Origin: UBA6197 sp047638075
GTDB taxonomy: Bacteria; Pseudomonadota; Alphaproteobacteria; Rhodobacterales; Rhodobacteraceae
Direction: 5' to 3'
DNA length: 64,000 nt
Assembly: GCF_047638075.1 (NCBI RefSeq)
Contig: NZ_JBLJBV010000057.1
Span: forward strand, 38,033 to 102,032
The first letter of the stretch is position 1; the number at the start of each line of letters is the position of its first letter. A program made the position numbers and the translations under genes. The notes beneath the pieces were generated by a model. That model did not search any database and was not told the DNA's origin. It saw only the letters and a list, made by a program, of their open reading frames with translations. Shown here one piece after another: positions 44,914 through 53,693 of this stretch.

Positions 44914-47226
44914 ATGACCGTCTCTGTTGCTTCCGCCCGCCAGATCTCGGCGTTGATCGCCACTGAAATCAGCGCCCGCCCCGATCAGGTGACCGCCGCC
45001 GTGGCACTGCTGGACGGGGGCGCCACGGTGCCCTTCGTGGCGCGCTACCGCAAAGAGGCGACCGGCGGGTTGGACGACACGCAGCTCCGCACGCTGGCCG
45101 ACCGGCTGGCCTATCTGCGCGAACTGGCGGCGCGGCGCGATACGATCCTTGGCTCGATCCGCGAACAGGGCAAGCTGACTGACGACCTTGAGGCGCGGAT
45201 TGCGGGCACCACAACCAAGGCCGAGCTTGAGGATATCTACCTGCCCTACAAACCCAAGCGCCGCACCCGCGCCACGATTGCCCGTGAAAACGGGCTGGCA
45301 CCTTTGGCCGAGTCGATCCTCGCGGACCATACGCTGACCCCAGCCGATCTTGCTGCCGCCTATATCACCGACGCCGTCCCAGACGTGAAAGCCGCCCTTG
45401 ATGGTGCGCGCGACATCATCGCCGAGGGCGTGACCGAAAACGCTGATCTGCTGGCCCGTCTGCGCGGCCATATGCGCAGTCTTGCCCGCGTCGTTTCCCG
45501 CGTGATCGAGGGGCAGGAAACCGCTGGCGCAAAGTTTTCCGACTATTTCAGCCATTCAGAGCCTTGGGCCACCACCGCAGGTCACCGCGCACTGGCGATG
45601 TTTCGGGGCCGCAATGAGGGCCACCTGAACCTTGATCTGGAGGTGGACGCCGGTGCCGCGCCAGGCCAAAGCCCCGCCGAAGGAATGGTCCGCGCGGTGC
45701 TGGCCGCTACCGGCCGCGCGCCTGGCGATCTGTGGTTGGCCGATGTGGCGGGCTGGACCTGGCGGGTCAAGCTGCGCACCACGCTGACCATCGACCTGCT
45801 GGCCGATCTGCGTGCCCGCGCCGAAGAAGAGGCAATCCGCGTCTTTGGCCGCAACCTCAAAGACCTGCTTTTGGCGGCCCCCGCCGGCAGCCGCGCCACA
45901 CTGGGCCTTGATCCGGGCATCCGCACCGGGGTGAAATGCGCCGTCGTCGATGCCACGGGCAAGGTGTTGGACACTGCCACCGTCTATCCGTTCCAACCCA
46001 AGAACGACCTGCGCGGCGCGCAAGCCACTATCGCCGCCCTGATCCGCAAATATGGGGTCGAGTTGATCGCGATCGGTAATGGCACGGCCAGCCGCGAAAC
46101 CGAAAAGATGGTGGCGGACCTGTTGACGCTGCTGCCCGGCAGCGGCCCGCGCCCGATGAAGGTAATCGTATCAGAGGCCGGGGCCTCGGTCTATTCGGCC
46201 TCGGCCTTGGCGGCGCAAGAGTTTCCCGATCTTGACGTCAGCCTTCGTGGTGCGGTGTCGATCGCACGGCGGCTGCAAGACCCGCTGGCCGAATTGGTCA
46301 AGATCGAGCCCAAGTCCATCGGCGTTGGCCAGTATCAGCATGACGTCGACCAGTACCGCCTTGGCCGCGCGCTGGATGCAGTGGTCGAGGATGCGGTGAA
46401 CGCCGTGGGGGTTGAACTCAACACAGCCTCGGCGCCCCTGTTGGCGCGCGTGGCCGGAATCGGGCCGGGGCTGGCCGAAACCATCGTTGCGCACCGCGAT
46501 ATGAACGGCGCCTTTGCGACCCGGAAAGAGCTGCTGAAGGTTGCCCGCCTTGGCCCCAAAGCCTATGAGCAATGCGCCGGTTTCTTGCGCATTCAGGGCG
46601 GAACAGAGCCGCTTGACGGATCGTCCGTCCACCCCGAGGCTTACGGCCTTGCGCGCCGTATCATTGCCGCCTGTGGCCGTGATCTGCGCAGCCTTTCTGC
46701 CGATCCGTCGCGCCTGCGCGCGTTGGAACCGGGTGATTTTGTCGATGCCAGCTTTGGTCTGCCCACCGTGCGCGATATTCTGGCCGAGCTGGAAAAACCC
46801 GGTCGTGACCCCCGCCCAGAGTTTCGCACCGCAACCTTCGCGGAGGGGGTGAATGAGATTTCCGACCTGCGCCCCGGAATGTTGCTGGAAGGCACGGTCA
46901 CCAACGTCGCCGCCTTTGGCGCGTTTGTGGATATCGGCGTGCATCAGGACGGGTTGGTCCATGTCAGCCAACTGGCCGACCGCTTTGTCAAAGACCCGCA
47001 TGAGGTGGTCAAAGCAGGCGATGTGGTCAAGGTCCGCGTGACCGAGGTTGACCCCGCCCGCAAACGCATTGGCCTGACGATGCGCAAGGATGGCGGCGAA
47101 CCACGTCCGCAATCCACCCCGAAACCCAGCGGAAAGCCTGCCCCCCGCCACGCCAGCGCGGGGCCAAAGCCTGCGGAAACCGGAAGCTTCGGCGCAGCCC
47201 TGCGCGACGCGATGAAGCGGCCATAA
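44914..47226 (+). CDS. tex: Tex-family RNA-binding transcription accessory protein
   Basis: A 770-residue cytosolic protein. Order: N-terminal helical domain, YqgF-like domain (about 325-450, LGLDPGIRTGVKCAVVDATGKV), HhH repeats (about 500-560, ARVAGIGPGLAETIVAHR) and a C-terminal S1 RNA-binding domain (about 645-715, GMLLEGTVTNVAAFGAFVDIGVHQDGLVHVSQL). The tail (about 725-770) is a Pro/Lys-rich low-complexity extension. Tex binds nucleic acid and affects transcription broadly. It stands alone. Confidence 0.95.
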   Translation: MTVSVASARQISALIATEISARPDQVTAAVALLDGGATVPFVARYRKEATGGLDDTQLRTLADRLAYLRELAARRDTILGSIREQGKLTDDLEARIAGTTTKAELEDIYLPYKPKRRTRATIARENGLAPLAESILADHTLTPADLAAAYITDAVPDVKAALDGARDIIAEGVTENADLLARLRGHMRSLARVVSRVIEGQETAGAKFSDYFSHSEPWATTAGHRALAMFRGRNEGHLNLDLEVDAGAAPGQSPAEGMVRAVLAATGRAPGDLWLADVAGWTWRVKLRTTLTIDLLADLRARAEEEAIRVFGRNLKDLLLAAPAGSRATLGLDPGIRTGVKCAVVDATGKVLDTATVYPFQPKNDLRGAQATIAALIRKYGVELIAIGNGTASRETEKMVADLLTLLPGSGPRPMKVIVSEAGASVYSASALAAQEFPDLDVSLRGAVSIARRLQDPLAELVKIEPKSIGVGQYQHDVDQYRLGRALDAVVEDAVNAVGVELNTASAPLLARVAGIGPGLAETIVAHRDMNGAFATRKELLKVARLGPKAYEQCAGFLRIQGGTEPLDGSSVHPEAYGLARRIIAACGRDLRSLSADPSRLRALEPGDFVDASFGLPTVRDILAELEKPGRDPRPEFRTATFAEGVNEISDLRPGMLLEGTVTNVAAFGAFVDIGVHQDGLVHVSQLADRFVKDPHEVVKAGDVVKVRVTEVDPARKRIGLTMRKDGGEPRPQSTPKPSGKPAPRHASAGPKPAETGSFGAALRDAMKRP

Positions 47227-47586
47227 ACGTGATGCGAAAACCTGACTTTGGGGATCAACAGAAAACGGCGTGTGGCGCGTGTCAAAACGCGCCCATACCG
47301 GATATTTCAGACCCTTCTGAAAATTTAGAAATTCAGGTGCTGCGGCACCATCTGCGCTGACGACTTACGGCATTGTGCTATAAAGGGTCACGGTTGCAGA
47401 TGTTTATGGGCGGTCGCATATGCGCCTGGTGTGGGCGGGTATCGCCAGGCTGAAATGCCTGCACCCAGTGTGGCCGGCCAATAGATGCAAAGTTCTTATA
47501 ATTTTAGGCGTTAGGGCGATGTTAAGGCTGCAGTGCGCAATGTGACCGCAGATCACAGGACGCAGCATCAGAAAGGCGCACCTCTA
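47227..47586 (+). promoter_or_regulatory. Intergenic region tex-flgE with stem-loops and a possible promoter
   Basis: No gene is seen in these 360 bases. GGCGCGT-N6-ACGCGCC (47274-47293) is a perfect stem-loop without a clear T-run. TTTCAG-N6-CTGAAA lies at about 47304-47321. TATAAT occurs at 47497-47502, but no matching -35 box sits 17 bp before it. A lone GTTAAG half-site follows near 47520. The flagellar operon must start here, but its sigma factor cannot be decided. Confidence 0.4.
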
Positions 47587-48894
47587 ATGTCCATTTCTTC
47601 TTCGCTGAATGCGGGCGTGGCGGGCCTTGCAGCCAATGCAACCCGACTTGCGACCATCTCTGACAACATCGCCAACTCGGCCACTTACGGCTATAAACGT
47701 GCGTCGGCGGATTTTGACAGTATGGTTATCAATCAGGCGCGCAGCGCAGGCGTCTATTCTGCCGGGGGCGTTCGCGCCGCAACCTCGCGCCTGATAGATG
47801 AGCGTGGATCACTGGTTTCGACGTCGAACGCGTTGGATATTGCTGTGTCAGGGCGCGGGATGCTGCCCGTCACAACCCAGGTATCCCTGGGCAATATAAC
47901 CGGCGAACAACCGCTGATGATGACCACAACGGGCAGCTTTCATACGGATAGTACTGGCACGCTGAAAACGGGATCAGGCTTGGTTCTGCTAGGTTGGCCA
48001 GCGAATGCTGATGGTAGTATTTCCGTTTTGCCGCGCGATACTCAGGCGGGGCTGAAACCGGTCGTAATCAATTCCAATCAGACGGCGGGCGACCCTACAA
48101 CCAAAATGAGGTTGGGGGTCAACCTACCTGCAGTAGAAACCAAGGCCGGTTCAGCAGGCAGCATTCAACCAGCTTCCATTGAGTATTTTGGCAATCTGGG
48201 CACGTCAGAAACGCTCTCTGTTACCTTTGAGCCAGTCGTCCCGGCAACAGGACAGTCCAATCAGTGGCGTATGGTGATCAAGGACTCGGCACAGGGCAAT
48301 GCGCCGATCGGCGATTATACGCTAACCTTTGACGCCTCTCGCGGTAATGGCGGCACGCTTGCCAACGTCCATGTCAATTCTGGCGGGGCCTATGACAGCG
48401 GCACAGGAACGTTGGCACTAACGGTTGATGGCGGCGCTTTGGAAATGGCGATTGGAAAAATTGGCGATACCAACGGCCTGACCCAGCTATCGGACAGCTT
48501 TGCAACTACGTCAATTACCAAGGATGGCTCACCTGTTGGAAACCTGACTGCCGTAGAGGTGGATGAGAACGGCTACATCCGCGCCACTTACGACACCGGA
48601 TTTATCCGTACACTATACCAGATACCGCTTGTTGACGTGCCCAACCCCAACGGGTTGACCACATTGAACAATCAAACCTTTCAGGTGTCTCCGGATTCGG
48701 GATCGTTCTTTTTGTGGGATGCGGGTGATGGGCCTACGGGGGCAGTGGTTGGTTATGCGCGCGAAGGGTCAACCACTGATGTTGCGGCGGAGCTGACCAA
48801 TCTGATTCAAACCCAGCGCGCCTATTCCTCAAACGCGAAGGTCATCCAGACCGTTGATGAAATGTTGCAAGAAACCACCAACATCAAGCGCTGA
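47587..48894 (+). CDS. flgE: Flagellar hook protein FlgE
   Basis: A 435-residue hook subunit exported by the flagellar type III apparatus. The N-terminal rod/hook signature is MSISSSLNAGVAGLAANATRLATISDNIANSATYGYKRA, and the C-terminal heptad region has AAELTNLIQTQRAYSSNAKVIQTVDEMLQETTNIKR. ATG 47587 is preferred over an earlier in-frame start because the family begins MS(I/L)SSSL and AAGG precedes it. It is the first gene of a four-gene flagellar block. Confidence 0.95.
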   Translation: MSISSSLNAGVAGLAANATRLATISDNIANSATYGYKRASADFDSMVINQARSAGVYSAGGVRAATSRLIDERGSLVSTSNALDIAVSGRGMLPVTTQVSLGNITGEQPLMMTTTGSFHTDSTGTLKTGSGLVLLGWPANADGSISVLPRDTQAGLKPVVINSNQTAGDPTTKMRLGVNLPAVETKAGSAGSIQPASIEYFGNLGTSETLSVTFEPVVPATGQSNQWRMVIKDSAQGNAPIGDYTLTFDASRGNGGTLANVHVNSGGAYDSGTGTLALTVDGGALEMAIGKIGDTNGLTQLSDSFATTSITKDGSPVGNLTAVEVDENGYIRATYDTGFIRTLYQIPLVDVPNPNGLTTLNNQTFQVSPDSGSFFLWDAGDGPTGAVVGYAREGSTTDVAAELTNLIQTQRAYSSNAKVIQTVDEMLQETTNIKR

Positions 48895-48931
48895 CCCCGA
48901 AACCCGTAGGCCCATGAGCGGAAGTTGAGAC

Positions 48932-50386
48932 ATGAGTATTTCAAGCTCACTATCGAACGCGTTATCCGGTCTCTCAGCCGCTTCCCGGGCGGCTGAGGTC
49001 GTGTCAGCGAACACTGCAAATGCACTAACTGCTGGCTATGCCCGACGCGAGCTTTCGTTGTCATCGTTATCGCTAGGTGGAGACGGTGCAGGCGTTCGCA
49101 TCAATGGTGTTAACCGGGTAGTTGATCAGGCGGTTCTGTCAGATCGTCGGCTTGCGATGTCAGAAACTGAAAACAGCTCGGTTAAAACAGATTTTTATAC
49201 AAAATTTGAGGCATCGCTTGGCGCGCCGGGGGCAGACGGATCACTATCCTCACGAATTGTGAAACTGGAATCATCCATGATCGAGGCCGCAAGCCGGCCA
49301 GATAGCGAGGCACGCCTTGCCGCAGTACTGAACGCCGCAAAAGGGGTGACAGGTCAACTGAATACCCTATCCAAGGATCTGGGACAGACGCGAATGCAAG
49401 CAGATAATGGGATTGCCGATACGGTCACCTCACTTAACGACGCACTCTCGCGGATTGACCAGTTGAATTCCGATATACTAGCGCAGCGCGCTTCGGGACG
49501 CGATGCAACATCCTTGATGGATCAGCGCCAGGAACAGGTCGATAAGGTGGCTTTGATCGTCCCCATTCGAGAAGTGGCGCGTGATCATGATCAGATATCA
49601 CTTTTTACAACCGGCGGCGCGATTTTGCTTGAGGGAAATGCAGTCACCATCGGGTTTTCACCTGTTGGCGTTATCACTCCGGATATGACGTTGGCTTCGG
49701 GGGCTCTTTCCGGGTTAACGATCAATGATATTCCGGTATCTGCGTCGGACCATGGAGTTTTGGGCGGCGGTAGGCTTGGCGCACTTTTTGCGATTCGTGA
49801 TGAACTTGCCCCGAAGATGCAGACCCAGCTTGACGCTTTCGCCCGCGACCTGATTTCCCGGTTTCAAGATTCCGATGTTGACCCAACCCTTTCCGGAACG
49901 GCTTTAGGGCTTTTCACCGACGCGGGGGCCGCCTTCGATCCAATGATCGAGACTGGCTTAGCCGAGCGTATTAGTATTAACTCTGATGCCGACCCCGAAA
50001 AAGATGGCGCCCTTCGGCGGCTGCGCGATGGGCTTGGCCCCGGACCAGCTGGCAGTGTCGGGGATGCTTCTTTGCTGACAGCAATGGCCGAAGCCCTGAC
50101 TGCGCCACACCCACCCGCATCGGGTAGTTTCTTAGGCGCTGCCCGGTCTTCTTCAGGATTGGCTGGTGATCTTTTGTCACAGGCATCAGGCGCGCGATTA
50201 TCAGCAGAAGAAAGGCAAAGCTATGCGACAGCACGGTTTGAAGCATTGACTGAATTGCAGTTGGCCGATGGCGTAGACATTGATCACGAAATGCAGGTGC
50301 TGTTGCAGGTTGAGCAGGCCTATGCCGCAAATGCGCGTGTGATCAAGACGGTAGACGAATTGATCCAGCAAATCTTGGCGCTTTAG
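48932..50386 (+). CDS. flgK: Flagellar hook-associated protein FlgK
   Basis: A 484-residue hook-filament junction protein (HAP1). The N-terminal helix MSISSSLSNALSGLSAASRAAEVVSANTANALTAGYARRE and the C-terminal VDIDHEMQVLLQVEQAYAANARVIKTVDELIQQILAL are diagnostic. It is shorter than the enterobacterial protein (about 545), as usual in alphaproteobacteria. It lies 37 bp after flgE and 1 bp before flgL. Confidence 0.95.
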   Translation: MSISSSLSNALSGLSAASRAAEVVSANTANALTAGYARRELSLSSLSLGGDGAGVRINGVNRVVDQAVLSDRRLAMSETENSSVKTDFYTKFEASLGAPGADGSLSSRIVKLESSMIEAASRPDSEARLAAVLNAAKGVTGQLNTLSKDLGQTRMQADNGIADTVTSLNDALSRIDQLNSDILAQRASGRDATSLMDQRQEQVDKVALIVPIREVARDHDQISLFTTGGAILLEGNAVTIGFSPVGVITPDMTLASGALSGLTINDIPVSASDHGVLGGGRLGALFAIRDELAPKMQTQLDAFARDLISRFQDSDVDPTLSGTALGLFTDAGAAFDPMIETGLAERISINSDADPEKDGALRRLRDGLGPGPAGSVGDASLLTAMAEALTAPHPPASGSFLGAARSSSGLAGDLLSQASGARLSAEERQSYATARFEALTELQLADGVDIDHEMQVLLQVEQAYAANARVIKTVDELIQQILAL

Positions 50387-50387
50387 T

Positions 50388-51404
50388 ATGAACTATAAAT
50401 CCATCGGAGACATGGCGCAAACATTCCAGATGCAACGCCATAATTTGCAGCTAAAGACCCATCTGTCGCGCTTGACCGAAGAGTTAACCACCGGCGTCCA
50501 AAAAGACCTCGGTGTTGCAGTGCGCGGTGATTTTACGGCACTGGCCGGGATCGAAAGATCCCTAACCGTCCTTAATTCTTATGCTTTCACGACGGCAGAG
50601 GCATCACAATTAGCCGACAGCATGCAAGGCGTGTTGGGGACCATGCAATCGCTTATGGCTGATACCGGACCAATGCTGTTGTCGTCTGCCACTAGCACCA
50701 GCCCCACAATGGTGGCGACCTCGACCGCGGACGCAAAGCAAAAGTTCGAGTCAATGATCATGGCGCTGAATACCAACACTGCCGGGCGCTATGCATTTTC
50801 GGGTACGGCGACGGACATGCGCCCACTGGCGGCGCCCGAAGACATTTTGGCAAAGCTTCATACTACAATCTCAGGTGCATCAACTGCATCAGACGCTTTG
50901 GAGGCGATCGACATGTGGTTCGACGCGCCAACGGGCTCGGGTGGTTTTGTGGATCAGGCCTATACCGGGGGGACGACGGCCCTTTCTGCATTTCGGATAA
51001 GCGAAAGTGAAACGGCGCAGTTGCCGATCAACGCCACCGATCCAAACATCCGGGACGCAATAAGAGGCTTGGCCATTGCCGCATTGGTCTCTGATGGTGC
51101 CCTCGCCGGAAATGACACTGAACGGGCGCATCTGACCCGCGCCGCAGGCGAGCATGTCTTTGCCGCAGGGAATAAGCTGGTTGCAACCCAAGCTGCCATA
51201 GGCGCAACCCAGGCGCAGATTGGTCAGGTTTCCACACGAAACACCGCCGAAGCATCAGCGTTGACGCTGGCCAGAAGTGGCATGATTGCCGCAGACCCTT
51301 ACGACACCGCCACGGCTCTTGAGGCCGTCCAGACCCAGCTTGAGACGCTATATACCCTTACCGCGCGGCTTTCGCGCCTTTCTCTCACGGATTATCTCTC
51401 ATGA
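50388..51404 (+). CDS. flgL: Flagellar hook-associated protein FlgL
   Basis: A 338-residue HAP3 junction protein. The N-terminus MNYKSIGDMAQTFQMQRHNLQLKTHLSRLTEELTTG and the C-terminal helical YDTATALEAVQTQLETLYTLTARLSRLSLTDYL resemble flagellin ends. The block MALNTNTAGRYAFSGT is the FlgL core. The stop overlaps the flgI start by four bases (ATGA). Confidence 0.92.
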   Translation: MNYKSIGDMAQTFQMQRHNLQLKTHLSRLTEELTTGVQKDLGVAVRGDFTALAGIERSLTVLNSYAFTTAEASQLADSMQGVLGTMQSLMADTGPMLLSSATSTSPTMVATSTADAKQKFESMIMALNTNTAGRYAFSGTATDMRPLAAPEDILAKLHTTISGASTASDALEAIDMWFDAPTGSGGFVDQAYTGGTTALSAFRISESETAQLPINATDPNIRDAIRGLAIAALVSDGALAGNDTERAHLTRAAGEHVFAAGNKLVATQAAIGATQAQIGQVSTRNTAEASALTLARSGMIAADPYDTATALEAVQTQLETLYTLTARLSRLSLTDYLS

Positions 51405-52498
51405 AACTGATTTTTGCACTGATCCTGTGCCTGCTTCCCATTTCAGTAATGGCCGCGCCAATTCGGATCAAGGATTTGGTAGAGTTTGACGGTGTTCGTG
51501 GCAATGATCTGGTAGGATACGGCCTGGTCGTGGGCCTGAATGGCACTGGGGATGGTTTGCGCAATGCCCCTTTTACCGAGGAAATCATGGCAAACATCCT
51601 CGAACGCCTCGGCGTTAACGTTAACGGCGAGCAGTTTCGCCCAAAGAACGTGGCAGCGGTTCTGGTAACGGCTACGTTGCCACCCTTTGGCCGCGCCGGT
51701 AGTCAGATCGACATTACGGTTTCCGCAATTGGCGACGCAAAAAGTCTGCTCGGCGGAACGCTGGTGATGACACCCTTGAACGCAGCAGACGGCGATATTT
51801 ACGCTGTTGCACAGGGCACGATTATTGCTGGAGGAGTGTCCGCCGAAGGGCGCGGCGCCTCTGTAGTGCAAGGCGTTCCGACAGCGGGCGTCATTCCATC
51901 CGGTGCGCGGATCGAACGCGAGATTGCCTTTGATTTTGCTACGCTCGACTCGGTTCGTTTGGCACTTCGCAGCCCTGATTTTACGACGGCTGAGCGAATT
52001 GAACGCGTGATAAATCATGAATTCGGAAAGCGTGTTGCGTTAATGCAAGATGCCGGAACTGTTGCAGTGAACATCGTTGCAGCCAATATGCGTTCACCTG
52101 CACATGTTTTAGGCCGTATCGAAAACCTGCTCGTTCAACCGGAACTACGAGCCCGTGTCGTGGTGGATCAACGCTCCGGGACCATCGTTATGGGCGAAGA
52201 TGTAAAGATTTCGCGCGTTGCGGTAAGCCAAGGCAACCTTACCCTACGGATACAAGAGGCGCCCATAGCAGTGCAACCAAACCCTTTTGCGCAGGGTGAG
52301 ACGGTTATCGTCCCGCGGACTGACGCATCGATCACCGAGGATGCAGGGACCCAAATGGCCGAGCTTGCAGCAACCTCCTCGCTATCTGATGTGGTTTCTG
52401 GTCTCAACGCGCTGGGTGTCAGCCCGCGTGACATGATCGACATTCTAAAAAGCATCAACTCATCCGGCGCACTTCACGCCGAATTTCTGGTGCACTAA
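51401..52498 (+). CDS. flgI: Flagellar P-ring protein FlgI
   Basis: A 365-residue periplasmic P-ring subunit. Signal peptide MKLIFALILCLLPISVMAAP. The family start is RIKDLVEFDGVRGNDLVGYGLVVGLNGTGDGLRNAPFT, and the C-terminus is SLSDVVSGLNALGVSPRDMIDILKSINSSGALHAEFLVH. Length is normal. Intact, but it is the last recognisable gene of the block before a decayed IS-containing stretch. flgH (L-ring) and flgA (chaperone) are absent here. Confidence 0.96.
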   Translation: MKLIFALILCLLPISVMAAPIRIKDLVEFDGVRGNDLVGYGLVVGLNGTGDGLRNAPFTEEIMANILERLGVNVNGEQFRPKNVAAVLVTATLPPFGRAGSQIDITVSAIGDAKSLLGGTLVMTPLNAADGDIYAVAQGTIIAGGVSAEGRGASVVQGVPTAGVIPSGARIEREIAFDFATLDSVRLALRSPDFTTAERIERVINHEFGKRVALMQDAGTVAVNIVAANMRSPAHVLGRIENLLVQPELRARVVVDQRSGTIVMGEDVKISRVAVSQGNLTLRIQEAPIAVQPNPFAQGETVIVPRTDASITEDAGTQMAELAATSSLSDVVSGLNALGVSPRDMIDILKSINSSGALHAEFLVH

Positions 52499-52801
52499 TT
52501 GTCCAACCCCGGCGTCAGGTGTGCGAGGTTTTAGATGAAACAATCCGGTAATAGCCCCCATCACAGGGATGGTTTCGGAAATCTGAACAGTCGGGATGGG
52601 CAGATCTTCCGTGCAATGGCGGCATGATGCATAAGCGGCACGTCTACATGCAGGCTTCGGTTTTGTGGCTTTTGATGCATGCCGCCCTACAATTGAGCTT
52701 TCAGGAGGTTGCCGGTAGCGTGCCAAAACGGGCGCCGGATAGGGTTTCACGGGGAAAGGGAGGTGTCGCGGATCAGGGCACTTGCTGGCCCAACAGGTCT
52801 G
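52499..52801. other. Decayed intergenic stretch after flgI
   Basis: About 300 bases with no convincing gene, ribosome-binding site with a long frame, or terminator after flgI. Codon pattern on both strands looks eroded. It leads directly into IS66-derived fragments, so it is probably part of the same insertion or deletion scar. Confidence 0.5.
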
Positions 52802-52914
52802 TGCTGGCCGGATGAGGTCACGGCACGGGTCTGCAACGTCACTGCCAGCTATGGAGTGACTGCCCGGCGCCTTTCTGGCCGGCGAAGCGTTGCGCGCAAA
52901 GCGGGTGATGGTAG
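52802..52914 (+). pseudogene. IS66 TnpA (Orf1) remnant
   Basis: In one frame the residues CWPDEVTARV...VTASYGVTARRLSGRRSVARKAGDG match the helix-turn-helix of IS66-family TnpA. These proteins usually read close to RWPDEVKARIV...VAARYGV..RLS.WR.LAR.G. The middle segment (typically AESLEPGATV) is missing. No start codon with a ribosome-binding site serves it. Confidence 0.6.
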
Positions 52915-53209
52915 TTTACAGATCCAAACGTGATGATCAGATCAAGGTTCTCTTCTGCCGCTGCTGCGGGGTTTTGAAGATCTAAAGCCCGTTCCACGGC
53001 GGATGCCGATATGATAAAAATCAGCAAAGACTGCTGTGAACACCTAGATATCATTTGCGTCCGCTTCCCGGTCAACGCCACTGCGCGCCTGCGCCATGCT
53101 TGTCGGTGTTGCGATGTAGGTAACACAAGGGCCAAAACGACAAAGTGGCAGATCGAAGGCGGCCCACCAACCAAGAGCACACTCGCCCCCTCTCGGGCCA
53201 TTGCTGGGC

Positions 53210-53450
53210 ACTGCCCGGGCCGGCAAAGCATGTCGCTGTCACCAAATATGCCGACCACCCGCCGCTTTAACGCCCATACCAGACCTATCACCAGGGTGGC
53301 GTAAATCTGGACCGATCTGCTTTGAGAAGGTGGCGCGGCACGGCAACCCTACGAGGGGCTTTCTGACGGGCTTTGCGGGTATCCTGCGGGTGGCAGGCTA
53401 CCGACTATAAAGCATTGGCCGAACCAAACAGGCGGGTAGAAGACCCTGAC
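53210..53450 (+). pseudogene. IS66 TnpC transposase remnant, frameshifted
   Basis: From 53229 the frame reads HVAVTKYADHPPL, then a stop (53268), then RPYQTYHQGGVNLDRSAL. This matches the IS66 TnpC block HVLVSKYADHLPLYRQ..IY.RQGVDLDRSTL. In a second frame at 53363-53405 it reads LTGFAGILRVAGYRL. In a third, from 53406, it reads YKALAEPNRR, together matching L.GFSGILQVDGYAAYN.LA.P.R. One nonsense codon, at least two frameshifts and a large internal deletion show that it is dead. Confidence 0.7.
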
Positions 53451-53693
53451 GCCGGTATCGGTGGTCGCATAATCTGCACGACACTCCGCTTGCGAAATAC
53501 TCGAAAGCTATTCGCACAAACCGAGCCACTCTGTCACCGGCGGCAAGTGATCTGGCACCACCCCCAACCTCGCTAACCAAAATGGGCGGGGCGTTCGGAA
53601 GTCAGAAAAATCCGAACCGCCGAAAGGGGGTACGATGTTGAACATCACCGGTAGGACGAGCGCATTATCGCGCAGATTACCGTCCTGCCGGGC
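53451..53693. other. Decayed stretch downstream of the IS66 relic
   Basis: No gene is supported here. GTTCGGA (53593-53599) and TCCGAAC (53611-53617) form a 7-bp inverted repeat. On the minus strand its loop is T-rich, and it lies about 75 bp beyond the ftrD stop, so it may act as a weak ftr transcript end. Confidence 0.4.

Noticed and set aside
44335..45555. 406-codon minus-strand frame across the ABC ATPase and tex
   Set aside because: Antisense shadow; both plus-strand genes have full catalytic motifs.
46171..47151. 326-codon minus-strand frame inside tex
   Set aside because: Antisense shadow with Gly/His/Gln-rich composition and no recognisable domain.
47343..47358. Possible sigma-54 promoter before flgE
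   Set aside because: GGCAC and GC are at the correct spacing, but the -12 element lacks TTGC and it lies about 230 bp from flgE; too weak to call.
52839..53291. 150-codon minus-strand frame after flgI
   Set aside because: Runs antisense over the IS66 remnants and has no family signature.
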